Shown here one piece after another: positions 43,401 to 54,816 of a stretch of DNA of 64,000 bases. The notes below the pieces were generated by a model that made no database searches, was not told the origin of the DNA, and saw only the letters and a program-made list of their open reading frames with translations. This DNA is from Arabidopsis thaliana (lineage: Eukaryota; Streptophyta; Magnoliopsida; Brassicales; Brassicaceae): positions 15,485,971-15,549,970 of the forward strand of contig NC_003070.9 in NCBI RefSeq assembly GCF_000001735.4. Reading direction: 5' to 3'. Positions within the stretch are counted from its first letter, which is position 1, and each line of letters opens with the position of its first letter. A program made the translations under genes and the position numbers.

Positions 43401-44105
43401 ATTTCTCTTTTGTAAGCATGCATCTACAACATCTACAAGACTCAAATCCAAGGTGTAGGCGTGATGCATCACACTTATGGAGTATGCATGCCAAAAATTA
43501 TGCTTCTTGGTTAAAAGAACAGGTAAATCATCTCTTTTCTTGGTTAAGAGAATAGATTGAAATCTCGTGATGGTGATTCTGGTTAACTCTAACTGATAGT
43601 CTCTTTAACCGCTTGCTAGATACCTCTTGGTTCGACTGAACATGAAGATATAATTAAGTGGATAGCATATGGTCCACGATGTAGTGCTAGGTCCTTTACT
43701 GGGTATATAGTGAACGGGCATCGTTTCCACACAAGCTCACTTCAAAGGCAAAGTCAGAATAGTGGGATTTATTATGAGTCAACTGCTATGTGTAGATCTA
43801 GTGCTAAAGATAACTCACAAGTGGTGGATTTGGTATCCTACTATGGTAGAGTCATAGATATCATTTTGCTGGATTATAATGTGTTTTATGTGCCTATATT
43901 CCGGTGTCAATGGGCAGTTAGAGGAAACAGAGTTAAGGTAGAAGATGGGTTCACGCTTGTTAACTTGAATCACAGTCAAGTTAGCTTCTTGAAAGATCCG
44001 TTTATACTAGCCTCTCAGGCAAAGCAAGTCTTTTATTCTAGAGAAGATGATGCATCAAGCTGGTATGTAGTTATGCGAAGTTCTTCGAGAAGAAACTGTA
44101 AAGAA
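40461..44105 (+). pseudogene. CACTA transposase (TNPD type: Transpos_assoc, tnp2, DUF4218, DUF4216), broken
   Basis: Exon 1 is 40461-40492 (MLDKTWVQLCR), spliced by GT...AG (40493-40580) to exon 2 at 40581 (ADPNYERGARSFVRD), the usual start of the transposase-associated domain. Its Cys-rich part is ICPCKECRN; tnp2 follows with CVNDCCLFRKKYKKLDNCPKC and HPVDSVTWD. A two-base insertion near 41487 shifts the frame to RLGLSTDGFNPFNMK. TAA at 41769 and a two-base loss near 41898 follow. DUF4218 is open at 42316-42984 (LDVMHVEKNV, MQQLLPVALLGLLPKGPR). Later exons at about 43040-43327, 43417-43522 and 43620-44105 give DUF4216 (VVDLVSYYGRVIDIILLDY). TNPD transposases cut and paste the element in the nucleus. 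The CDS ends at truncation. Confidence 0.9.
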
Positions 44106-44107
44106 CA

Positions 44108-44479
44108 AAACCCCACAATAGCACAGTTCACTATGAAGGTCAGACATACCACAATCTTGATACGCTTATGGTCTCTGCCTCCTACCACGAGCACCACGCA
44201 TCTAGACCCAACATTTCAAGATATTATGAGACATATGGTTACTCAAACTCATAGAATTATCAATATCCTTACTCAACACAACCTCCCAACTATAAGCCTT
44301 AAGCATAAGAATCTAAAAGATCTCATATGCGGCTCATTACCACCATTCACACTATTAACTAATACTCATATGATTCACGAAATAAATCAATGAATGCAAG
44401 AGCATATGATCATGCAACTAAAAAATCAATCAATCACCCAAATAAACACCCAAACTTAGTCCTCTTAGGAACCTTCGTA
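44108..44479 (-). repeat. Internal LTR F fragment
   Basis: 44108-44405 matches 46290-46560 of the F LTR (shared TATGGTCTCTGCCTCCTACC-type sequence and AAGATATTATGA). 44420-44460 matches 46980-47015. It lies between the CACTA break and the F gag, so one side of the F element was deleted down to this piece. Confidence 0.7.
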
Positions 44480-45400
44480 CCATCATAGCTTCATCATCCC
44501 TTTCGTTGTACAAATATCTCCAAAGTCTTGTAAAAATTTGCTCCTACGCAAAGGCAATCTTTTGCCCTTGTTCCAAACTCATAAACTGCAACTCCAGACG
44601 ATCACATGCCTCTGGTAGAAAATACTTAGACTCAAACTCCTTCTTAAACATTTCCCATGTGATAGGCTGGTCGCGGTATCGTGAAACAACACTATCCCAC
44701 CAAGCTCGACCATCCTCATCTTAAAAGTATACCGCTATGTGGCCCTTAAAGTCTTCCGGGCACCTTGACTTTTCAAAATTCATTTCCAGGTTCCTCAACC
44801 ACTTATCCGCTAAAACAGTATTCTGCTCTCCTTTAAACTTCGAACACCTAAATCCTTCATTATCCATAACCAGCTTTAAGAACTTTGCCGAAGGAGATTC
44901 GGCACGCTGGCTTTTCTGCATCTGTTGTTAGTGTAGCTATTGTTGAATCATATGAGTCAACAAGGTCTGAATCATCCCCAACATCGATTGAGTCTCCAAC
45001 ACACTTTGAACATTACGACCTTCCCCATTTCCTTCATCAACTTATCTTGGCAGCGACGGATTTTTGTGTGCAGTGGGTTGATTCACAGGAACATGTGATC
45101 TTGTCTCTGACTGTGACCCTTTGGATGTGCTACAGTGCATAAACCTTGGTAAGGAGTATTCTGGTATGGTTGCGGGAACATCCCAATCAGGCGTTCCATA
45201 CATATTGGGATAATAGTATCCCTCATCCCCTTCTCCTCCAACATACGGTACCCAGTCTTCCGGCCCGAAGTGCTGACTCCAGTTTTCATAAACAGGTGAG
45301 AAATTCATCGACTCGTTCCTCTCCGTTCTTTGACAAGAAATCTGCATTCAATCAACCAAGGTAAACTTAACCCATCTACCTAACAATGGTGAAAAGACAG
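44480..45400 (-). pseudogene. Gag of element F
   Basis: Minus-strand pieces: 45042-45347 (MNFSPVYENWSQHFGPEDWVPYV, a low-complexity N-terminal region), then 44721-44921 (SAKFLKLVMDNEGFRCSKFKG, LADKWLRNLEMNFEKSRCPEDF) and, after a stop at about 44720, DGRAWWDSVVSRYRDQ and LYNERDDEAMMVRRFL down to about 44480. The order and wording fit a Ty3/gypsy Retrotrans_gag domain. Several stops break it. The primer site 60-110 bp upstream supports its place at the start of the element. Confidence 0.75.
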
Positions 45401-45455
45401 GATTACTCGATAAAACATTTTGAAAAACACGAGTCTTGCTAGCATCATTAACCAT

Positions 45456-45467
45456 GCTCTGATACCA
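45456..45467 (-). promoter_or_regulatory. Primer binding site of element F
   Basis: On the minus strand TGGTATCAGAGC, a perfect match to the usual initiator methionine tRNA site, 5 bp from the LTR end GGGGCGTTACA. Confidence 0.88.
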
Positions 45468-45472
45468 CAAAT

Positions 45473-48012
45473 TGTAACGCCCCCGAGACGCTCTATGACC
45501 AGACAAGTCATGGGCGCCCCGAAAACGCCACATTGAGATTGATCATCAACATCCAACCGAGGTTTGGGAACCCATCCTAACCCTTGGCCGACGTATTGAC
45601 GACCACTCTCCCACTTAAAACATTGTTTAGGCTTGCCAACCCTTACGATATTTAAGTGTTGTGCCGATTCAGACTAAGTCATTATCATTCATTACTCGCA
45701 AATTTGTACAAGAAACCTGATTTATTTCATAAGTATAGATATTTTACAATATGTTACCAAACATTTATAAGTTTTATGGCCAAGGCCTAGTGCCAAAAGC
45801 ACGGTACATAATAGAAACATACTTGTTTTACAAAAGGCACAAAACTACTCCAAGTTTCCTATTGTCCACCACGCGCTCTAATCCTCACTATGGGTTTTCT
45901 GCAAAATAAGTAGAATCATGAGTAATCTAAGATTACTCAGTGAACTCGGGATTCCCTGCAACAGACATTAGTTTACCCCAACCCAAATACCCAACATGGA
46001 ACACACAACAAAGCATGGCAACGTAAGGTAGCTTGCCGAAGCAAACTACAAAAATATGCAAATGCATTAAGACTCCAGTTTTAGTAAGTTTTAAAGGGCC
46101 CGATATGCTTTCTTCAAACCCAACACCAAACACACACACTCCCGTGATCTCCCGCGTTACAACCACAAAGGTATGCAACCGGAGCATCACTACCAAACGT
46201 TACACCGTCGTGTATACACTCGGCCAGGGTAGCTTTCCCCGTCTCTTCGAGTTCTTTGCACTTCATGGTGATAAAGTAACATCGTTACAAGACCCCACGA
46301 TAGCATGGTTCACTACGAAGGTCAGACAAATCACGATCTTGGCACGCTTATGGTCTTTGCCTCCTACCACAAACACATCGTACCAAGACCCTAAAGTTTA
46401 AGATATTATGAAAAATATGGCTAAATCAAATAATAGAATCATCAATATCCCAACACAACCTCCCAACCATAAACAATAGCATAAGAATCTAAAGATCACA
46501 TATGCAATCCAATATAACCATTCACACAATTCATATAACTCACGAAATCAATCAAGAATGCATAAGAATATGATTTTGAAACTTAAACAATTTTCTAGAA
46601 CTCACTCAGTAACCAACAGGATGCGTGCAATGATTCGGAAAGAAATTTTGGCTACAGGACCTTAACTTGAATCGGACGAACGGTCTTTAACTCGGCAGCC
46701 TCTCACTTTCGTTCACTTTCTCTTCACAAATCATTTCGGGTCGAGTTGGGCTTGAATAGGCAAAGCAAGGGCGTGTCAGCATGTACACATGTCAAACGCT
46801 TGGGCGAGTCAGCAATCCACGTGTCATCCGCCCATGATGACACGCTCACCGCTTTAGAAGATGAGTGACATGTGGCCATCCAAACTTCGGCTCCACGCAA
46901 CTTTCTTGGGCCCCAAGTTAGCTGAGCCACGTGTCCATGGTGCGGTTAAATGCCCCAAGTATTTGATCATGGAACTAAACAATCAATCAATCACCCAAAT
47001 AAACACCCAAACCTATCATGTGCCATATCACACGCTTCAAGACTCACATAGATTCGGTTGAAGGTTTAAGGTTAGCTTCAACAATTCTCGGACATTCCAT
47101 GGCTTCCCAATCTTGATCCCATCTCAATTTAACTCTCCTCATCTTGATCTAACACCTCTTGATAGAAGCAGCCTTGATTCATGAAGCTTTAGTCCGAATA
47201 AACATTTATGGGACGGGTTCCTCGGTAGGTTCTCGATCAGACAGGATAACTGAATAGATTTCTCGCTCATGGGCAGGAATTCTCGATCACTGACAGGAAT
47301 TCTTCACTCACGGTCAAGAATATCGACGGTAAGGCCTTCTTCACGTTTTCTCGGTCTTACGGGCAGTTAATAACTCAACAGCATTTTGGTTCTCTCTCTC
47401 TTTTTCCCTCTGAAAATTCTTAAGGCCGAATGGAGCTTATTTAGGGGCGGCAGGGGTGAGTCAGCCAGTACACATGTCGTCCGCATGTGATGTCACTCAC
47501 GTGGCAACGCTAGGACGATGACACGTGGACATCAAGACTTTGGCTCCAAGGGACTTAACTTCGGCTCCAAGGGACTTAACTTCAGCTCCAATCCTTTAAA
47601 ATTCAGCTCCAAGCAACTTTGCTTAAGCTCCAAGTAAGCCAGCCCACGTGTCCATGGCGCGGTCAACGCCCGGTGGGGCAAACTTCGCCTACGCCACGCC
47701 TATGTTGGCCAATCTTGCCCATTCTTGCCCATCTTTGCTCATTCTTGCCCAAATAGTTATTTCTTTTTCCCTTTGATGGTTTATCACCTTTTGGGCACAT
47801 ATGGTCAATGATCATGTATTCATGGCAACTTTCTCCAGTTTTGGCTTCGCCCGGATTACCCCATTTCAAACTAGAATTGGCCAGTTTCATTTTTACCTTG
47901 CCCATATCTTTGGCTTTCGTCCTTTTACTATTCTTTTCTCTTTTAGTTCTTCCTTGGACGTTCCTAGATGTTTGCCCGCTTGGTCGCATACCCCTTAGCG
48001 AGGGTCACTACA
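45473..48012 (-). repeat. Long 5' LTR of element F, with internal duplication
   Basis: About 2.54 kb. On the minus strand it begins TGTAGTGACCC (48012) and ends GGGGCGTTACA (45473). The two ends are imperfect inverted repeats. A block with CCACGTGTCCATGG-type sequence, GTACACATGTC and a promoter-like stretch occurs twice, at about 46700-46960 and 47400-47690. Repeated TTGCCCATTCTTGCCC units (47700-47760) recur at 63900-64000. No gene. A composite of two LTRs is an alternative reading. Confidence 0.65.
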
Positions 48013-48177
48013 CAACCCCCTCTCTTTTATTTTTGTCCTAGTTTCACTCTCTTCTTAAGGATTTCTCTAAACTACTTCTCTCCTTGTGGATTTGATCCTA
48101 AAATACTACTCCGATATAATGTGCTCTTGCAGTAGTGGTGTTGTCTATTAGGTAAAAGCCTGAGGCGAAATAAACAT
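48013..48177. other. Unclassified LTR-tail-like sequence
   Basis: 165 bp, T-rich, with CTTGTGGATTTGATCC and ACTACTCCGATATAATG, wording I associate with U5 ends of plant LTRs. The family is not determined. Confidence 0.35.
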
Positions 48178-49513
48178 ACATCACCACTCGACCCCATACT
48201 CGATCCTTTACTTGACCAATCACTCGATCACAGCCAACGGATTCCATCTAACCTAAAGATCGATCAAAGGGCCTTCCGATCCTCCTCATTTCCCCACTCA
48301 ACCAGACAACTGAGCATAAGAAAAGGAGAGGAAGAAGAAACTACTCGACCCAGCGATCATTCAAAGCATAAAGGCAAAGGCGCAATCTTTGTAGCATCCT
48401 GTCACTCGATCCCCAAAGGTCGAGTATCCACTAAACCGTCTCAAGTCTTTTGTCTTCTTGTGTCCTAAGGTTTTTGGGATTTTACTATAAATAGGTCACT
48501 TTGGGGTTTGTCCAAAGGACCAAGCTTTTATCTTTTAGTTTATTTTTGTGTTTTAGAATCTTTGAACCTTAATTACTCTTAATCAATTTCATTTTTGCAT
48601 TTAGTTCTTTGAGTAAAGTTGTTTATCTAGCTTAGATCTACATTTTGATATGTTTAGAGTAATTTATGGGTTTGTGTTCTTGATTATGTTGCTAGAGTAG
48701 TGATTAGGGTTCTTGAGGATGGATTAGATTAGGGTAATTTCAGGGTTTTTCAGGTGGTTAAGATTAGGTTAGATCCCTTTTGGATTAGTTGGGCTTAATG
48801 TTTATTTCTTTCTGATCAATTGGAATTCGCCTAAGGCATTCTTCATCCAAAAGATGTTCACATGGAATGCCTGATCTACTAATTCCAGAGATTGGTTCCT
48901 CTATCCCAGAGATGGCTCTTTGGAGGGCTTTTTGGCTTTGATTTGTTGGTGCTTAGTGCCTGCTGAGTTAGATTCCTTTGACAAGACCAAGTCTGGACCT
49001 AACTCTGTTTGAGGTCATTGATGCGAGACTGCTTTGATCTGTATTAAAACATTTTGTCTAGGGTATTTGCCTTTCACTTGTTAACCACCTGATAGACCCT
49101 AGATTTGCTTTTATCAATGAATCCATCTTTAGGGCTTCTATTCTTCTTAGATTTATTTGCTTATTTACATTCACCTATTATTGCATTTCTTTCACCTATT
49201 ATTTGCCTTCACCCTGTTTAGTTACCTATTATTGCATTTTTGTCCTTGAATCTGTCGTTTGCTTGGTTTTACTCGAACTTGTGATCGAGTAGGGCACTTA
49301 GTTCTCATTTTTATTGTTTGAAACTTGATTTAGGATTGTTACTAGAAACCCACCATCTTTATACATCTGGCTTGACTTAGTTGCTTTTGTACACATTTTG
49401 ACTGCTTAGCAAACCCAGTGAAATGGATTGACACCCCATGTTGCTGCATCAACATGTTAGTGTTTAAGGAGAAATTGAATACAACCTAGTTAGGCGTTAA
49501 AACCTAACTATCA
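48178..49513 (+). repeat. LTR of family G, 5' truncated, plus strand
   Basis: About 1.34 kb matching 38109-38760 in reverse, with CTCGACC/CTCGATC motifs at its start and TACTATAAATAGG at about 48484. It ends GGCGTTAAAACCTAACTATCA, close to Athila LTR ends. The upstream U3 start is missing. No primer site follows, so it is a solo or broken LTR. Confidence 0.7.
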
Positions 49514-50144
49514 AGAGTAAAGCTAGGACCAATAAACAAAAGAGGGTTTTGTTGCAAGTAAATAAGTAAGTCAAGGAAGAAAGTAAATCAAGCAAATGAA
49601 AGGAATAAGAGAACCATTGGGTATTCAAGAGATCACAATGGATTCAATGATTAAGTCAAAGGATAACACAGTTAGGTTTGTTTATTTCCAAATTCTCTCA
49701 CATACAAAACTCATTCATTTTTGACTAACCCTATGGTGTATAGGCTTAGAGTCGGCTAATCTCCCCACATTCTGTTACCCAACTATCGAAGGCAACGTTA
49801 CATAGATCAAAGCATTAAGTTCAAGTTCGATTCTAGCCCATAAGGCCCTATAAATCAACTACCACAGGTTGTAGCACAATATTCATTCGTGAGTTAGATT
49901 AAAGAGTATTACACAAGATTCTGCCAAGCATAAAACTCCTAAGATCATGTTCTAGGTGGGTGTACCGAGCATAAATTCATTAAGGACAAACTCAACTAGA
50001 AAAAAGACAGTATAAACAATAAAAAAAAAACATAGTTAACGCCACTTCAACATTAGATCATCAACCCCCCTTTGACTAGCCCTTTAAACGCAACTAGAGA
50101 TCTACTCTTGCATGGTAAAGGGACTCATCAAAGGGTTTTTTGAT
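49514..50144 (-). other. Unclassified LTR-like sequence flanking element C
   Basis: 631 bp without a gene. Read on the minus strand it has T-rich, LTR-like wording (GAGTCCCTTTACCATGC, GGGTTAGTCAAAAATG). No terminal repeat could be paired. Element C is inserted at its right edge. Confidence 0.3.
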
Positions 50145-50149
50145 AAGGC
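50145..50149. repeat. Target-site duplication of element C, left
   Basis: AAGGC, repeated at 60239-60243. Confidence 0.85.
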
Positions 50150-51857
50150 TGATAATAAGTTTTTAGTCAATTAATCCTAAAGCACTATCATGTCGTTGTA
50201 GTATTTTAGGTTGTCAATCCAAATGGGTGTGATGCTAATAATTAAGATGTGATCAGAAGTCACTAAGTAAAGCCAAGCAATAACAGGTTTTGGTGTGTTC
50301 TAGCAGTCCTAAGTGAACATGCAGAAAACAGAAAATCAAGCAGAAACAATAAAACACTCGACCAACACAGCTCTGTGCAGAGCACTGGGTGAGGTCGAGT
50401 AGCAGACAGAAAACGAAACACAGGGATACTCGACTGCACAGTCTGTTGCCAGACAACTGGGTGATCGAGTATAAGGTCGAGTAACAAAAAAAAGAATTGT
50501 AGAAACTAAGCAGCAGATGACAAGATGTAGTAAACAACAGTAGAGTAAACAAAGAATTCAATCAGATAAAGAATTCCCGAGGATGGGGTAATTGAGTAGT
50601 TTCGTTTCCTCAGTTTACAGGTGATTGACATGCTCGATAAATTAACCCTAGACAACAAGTTCATTAACAAAATCTAAGTGCCACCTAGTCCCAGACTCAA
50701 TCACCATTGACGAGAGCTAACCTAACAGGCATTACGAATCAACAAGTTAAAGCCAAAACACTCTCTACAACCAATACCTTGGTACAGGGCCTCTGGAATT
50801 AGTGGTTCAGACATTTCATCGAACACCTTTTGGGCGCGCAAAATGTCTGGGTTCAAATTCCAGTTGATCAGAAAGCAATAGGCATTAAGAATAACTAATC
50901 CAGAAGGGATCTATCAATCAATACTCAACCACCTAGCATACTGAGAATTCTACACTACTCTAACCCATCCTCAGAAACCTATTCACTACTCAGACATCAT
51001 TGTAGAGAACATAAACGTTGAACAGGATGAAAACATGATAACAACAGTTTAATAGCAAAACGATAACAGGATGAACAACAGTAAACGAAATCAAGAACAA
51101 ATACTGAATGCTGAATAGATAAAGAGAAATCCGGATTACAAAGGTCTAGAACACAGTGTCTGCGGAATAAAACTAGAAAAAAAACTTGTTTGCAAAAATG
51201 TGAAGTACATGTTACTTATAGCCAAATATTCCGAAACCCTAATACTTAAAATGACGCAGTATTGGGACGGACTAAGAACTGTACTCGACCCAGGTGGTCG
51301 AGTGGGAGGTCGAGTGAATAGCTGGAGTCTTCTTTTCTTCCTTGTGCTTGAGTGCGGAATGAAGAAGACTCTGAAGCTCGCAATCGAGTATGTAGTCAAG
51401 TGGTGGTGATGGTGATACTCGACTTCAAGGTAGAGTGGTGAGATCGACTAGTGGTCTAGTAATGGAGGTGAAGACACTCGACCTCGGGGTCGAGTGATGT
51501 GATTGAGTGATGGTCAGGTGATGGAGATGAAGACACTCGACCTCGGGGAGGTCGAGTGGTGAGGTGAAGTGGTGATGTCCACTACTCAATCAGGGGGTCG
51601 AGTGGTCTGCTGAGGTTGTGAAGCGTCTACTCGACCTGGGGGTCGAGTGGTTTTGTATGATCAAGTCCGCTTCTTCCAATTAGCTCGTCAACAGCTCCAA
51701 ATCACCTGAAATCAACACAAATATGCAACATGCATGCAAACCTATCCTAAACATGTAAAGTGATGACAAATGATGAGAAATGGTATAAAACAGTGATGAT
51801 ATGGTGCTAAAGTGATGAAAAATGGATGCTCAAAACATGCAAAATACACACTTATCA
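50150..51857 (-). repeat. 3' LTR of element C
   Basis: 1,708 bp, TGATAATAAG to CACTTATCA. Palindromes and CTCGACC/GGTCGAG motifs lie at 51475-51645; TATA-like box (minus) near 51220. Relative to the 5' LTR it has indels, for example loss of GCAACAGAGACCCTC-type sequence near 50685, and an extra AGG within one palindrome near 51547. Confidence 0.92.
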
Positions 51858-53380
51858 ACTCCCCTTAACTTAGTCTTTGCTTGCCCTCAAGCAAACAATC
51901 AAGAACAAGCTGGAGGTGAGGTTTGAAAGCGGGGACTCAAAGCCAAAGCACCAGATAAACAAGATGAAATCAATGTCCAAGTTGGAAGTTCTAAGCTGCA
52001 ATATGATCGAATTCTACTCAAAAACGTTAGCCATGCCTCATTATCAATATATCCGACTCATATGCTCGACCTACACATGTTTTCAAATCTACCAATCCCT
52101 TTAACATTCATTAGTTCTGGAAAGTGAATCAAGCAATGCATCATCAATCAACTCATTTGGCTAAGGTAAAGGTCAAGGGACAAAGATGGTCCCTTACAAA
52201 ATAGGCTTCAGTAACAGGGGATCTCTCAAAAAATGATTAAGCTTTAGTAGAATGCTAAAGGTAAGTCACAAGCTATGCATACAGAGATAAGATCCCATCT
52301 ACCCAGAATATATCAAATGAAGCTCTAATGGTTATCCAATCTCCAATCCCAATATAAGAACTTAACTCTACCCTTTGCATTGATGAATCTTTTAAACCCT
52401 TTTTCTAATCATTCTTTTCTATTCTCTTAACTCTAGGAGAAGCTTTCTCAACACTTTGATGCATCTAGCGGATTTGGATTTCTTTAACAACTAAGGTTCC
52501 TGTTTTTAACATTTTAAAACCAAGGGCTTTTGCCCATCTTCAATAGCTAACAAGAACTCTTTCTTTTCTTTACAAATCCCAAAACCTTTACTAGACTTTT
52601 CTACTTCTTTAGCTTACTTCACCTAGAGTCTTTTACCTTTTCTTATCAATGAATCAACCCCCTTTTTTTCTTTTAAACACATCCCAACCAAAAGTATAAG
52701 CGCCCACCTAGTCCTATCTAGTCCAAAAAATGCGAACTAGAACTACATGAGACACTATCTCTGTCGTTACGAACCTAACACTTTCTACCAAGCTTAATCG
52801 GAATAAGACCTCACAAACACTCACAAGTGATATAGGGCTTGAAAGAAAGTCTAGGTTTTGGTTCGGGTTAACAGCTCTAATAAGGAGAGTCAGCTACTTG
52901 GATTAACAAGAGTGATCAAAACGAATAAGAAAATCCAAGTATTTTAGGGTATCCATGAGTTCAGATTTGATGTAGACATGATAATTAAAGATCAGATTCA
53001 TGTTCAAATTGATAGGGAATGGTATCAGATCATGACAGTGTGGTCGAGTAGAGCAATCTAGGCATGGTTCAGTTTTATTTCAAATTCATTGACTACGCAA
53101 CAGACAACTAGCAACGAGGGCACTGAGTTTATCCGGTGAATCAAAATGCGTACAAGGCTATCTCATCATTATCCCCTAGGCATATGCAACAATCCTAAAT
53201 GAAACACTCTAGACTCGATCGTAAATGTAATGCAACTACATGAACACTTTTTTTTTTTTTGTGAAATCATTTTCTGAAATTTTTCAAAATTTTTTTGGTT
53301 TTTCTATGCCTTAGATAAATGCAGACTCAAAAATATACACAATGCAACACACACTTCCTGAGCCGTCCCCCAAACTTATC
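51858..53380 (-). other. Polypurine tract and 3' non-coding region of element C
   Basis: The tract next to the LTR (51858-51875, plus strand ACTCCCCTTAACTTAGTC) is mutated compared with A and B. The following 1.5 kb match B 676-2163 closely. The second PPT-like site is at 53366-53380. No gene is seen. Confidence 0.75.
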
Positions 53381-54816
53381 ATGTTTCTTGTACCACTTCT
53401 GCAGCTTGCTGTTGTTTCTATGAGCTTCGCTCAAACTCTTGCTTTCCCGCGATGGAGGTATAAGCTCGCTGAAATGATACATGCTCGTGTCAAACTCCGC
53501 CTCATTTATATCATCTGTCTCATCAACATCTTCTGTTGTAGCTCCTTTGGTGTGACTAACCTCCTCAGTTGGCGGACTGCCCTCAAAATAAAGATCTTCT
53601 AGCGCAGGCTTGAAGTCAATGTTCCTTCCCTCAAGAATCCTAGTAGCGTCAATGCAGGGGAGAAGAATGTTGGCGATTCTAGAATGCTCGAACCTGTAGC
53701 GGTGGAAGTCGCCAGCCATGTCAAACTCCAAGAACTCACATCGGCGCAAATGATCCAAGTCCATCATCCTCGGTGCTAACCCTGGTTCCTTGAGCGGTAC
53801 TCCACAAGCTTCCAGAATTGGCGTCAAAACGCCACCCACAAATAGTGCTCCTCTCACATTCTTCTTAATGTTTGTCAACGCCCACTTCCTATATCCACAC
53901 AGGTGGATCAATAGAGGCATTACTGGTGGTGTGTTGTTGAGATCGCCTCTCAAGACATTCTTTCCCTTTGTACGGCGGAGAATCCCTGTGAGCGCGGAAT
54001 CTATCATCTCCATGTCCGTGTTAGACACGGTGCCTGTAGACTCCCAGGAGTAAAAGACGTTGGCAACTGATCGCTCAAAGTAGCGGATCATAGGACTCTG
54101 GATTTTGTTGCTCTTGGACCGCGCCGAGTTTAGCGATAGATTGTTCCCTATAGTGGCCCACAAATCCTTAAGCTCCTCTCTGTCAAATCTGGGTTTGGTT
54201 CCCTTTTCACTAGGGAAACCAAACAGTTCTTCCAACTTCTTGATCGAAAGCTGATACCGCTGTTCATCCACTGAGAACGTCAAGAAGCCTAACCCCATGG
54301 TTTCCAGCTCAAAGTCTGTGAGTCCCTCATACATCTCCACTTGCAGCGTGGAAAGAAACTCGATTGTCTCCTCCTTATAGGCAGCGTAAAGGTAAGACAT
54401 GAGTGTCTCCAGATGACACTTCTCGAACAGATGCTGCACGTCCTCCAGTAACCCCAGTTGGGTTAAAGTCTCATAGCACGGATACCTCATTCCCCAGAAG
54501 TCATTCATCTCAAAGAGTCTGATATATTCCTCCATTGTAACCTCGTCGGGTTTGTTCAGCAGCTTCGTCTCCTTGCGCCATGACTCTGGCTCATAGTCAG
54601 TTTAGATATCCTCATCAATCAGCTCATATCTACTCGACATCGCCCTCTTTCCTCTGGCGATTTCAGCTCTTCTCTGATTACGTCGAACTGCGGAGCGTTC
54701 AAATTCATCCCTGAAGCTCTCGTAAGCATGTTGCCTCTCGGTCTAACGGACCAGGACTCAGCTTCATCCACATTATAATCAGGGTCCATAGAGGATTCTC
54801 CACTGTAGTTACTCAT
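53327..54816 (-). pseudogene. ATHILA ORF-1 family protein of element C
   Basis: It starts at 54816 (MSNYSGESSMDPDYN). After a frameshift near 54745 and a stop near 54603, the frame is open for 402 codons from 54535 to 53327: MEEYIRLFEMNDFWGMRYPCYE, LGLLEDVQHLFEKCHLETLMSYLY, LSIKKLEELFGFPSEKG, EELKDLWATIG, MPLLIHLCGYRKW, GGVLTPILEACGVP, FDTSMYHFSELIPP. These match PF03078 (ATHILA ORF-1). The 3' end is cut after KWYKKHDK by a deletion reaching the PPT-like site, so about 50 C-terminal residues are lost. Function unknown. Confidence 0.9.

Larger units (their letters stand above)
39436..44107 (+). mobile_element. CACTA (En/Spm-like) DNA transposon, 3' truncated
   Basis: It starts with CACTACAACAAATATCC, the hallmark CACTA terminal inverted repeat, placed inside a satellite unit. 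It encodes a TNPD-type transposase with tnp2, DUF4218 and DUF4216 regions. The right terminus is missing: at about 44108 the sequence passes into an F LTR fragment, and no TTGTTGTAGTG end is found to the right. The element is dead by truncation and by frame breaks. Confidence 0.9.
44108..48012 (-). mobile_element. Element F: gypsy retrotransposon remnant with long LTR
   Basis: Minus-strand remnant: LTR 45473-48012, primer site 45456-45467, gag about 44480-45400, and a stray LTR piece at 44108-44405. Protease, RT and integrase are missing. A plus-strand F LTR (36339-38108) and the start of another (63836-64000) belong to the same family. Confidence 0.75.

Noticed and set aside
45042..45347. 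Tyr/Gly-rich 101-codon frame as a host protein
   Set aside because: It follows an initiator-Met-tRNA-type primer site and precedes gag core motifs in the same orientation, so it is the N-terminal part of F gag.
47663..48041. Open frames 47663-47989 (minus) and 47808-48041 (plus)
   Set aside because: Both lie in the first part of the F LTR over GGGCAAGAATGGGCA-type repeats; no conserved protein at the related site 63836-64000.
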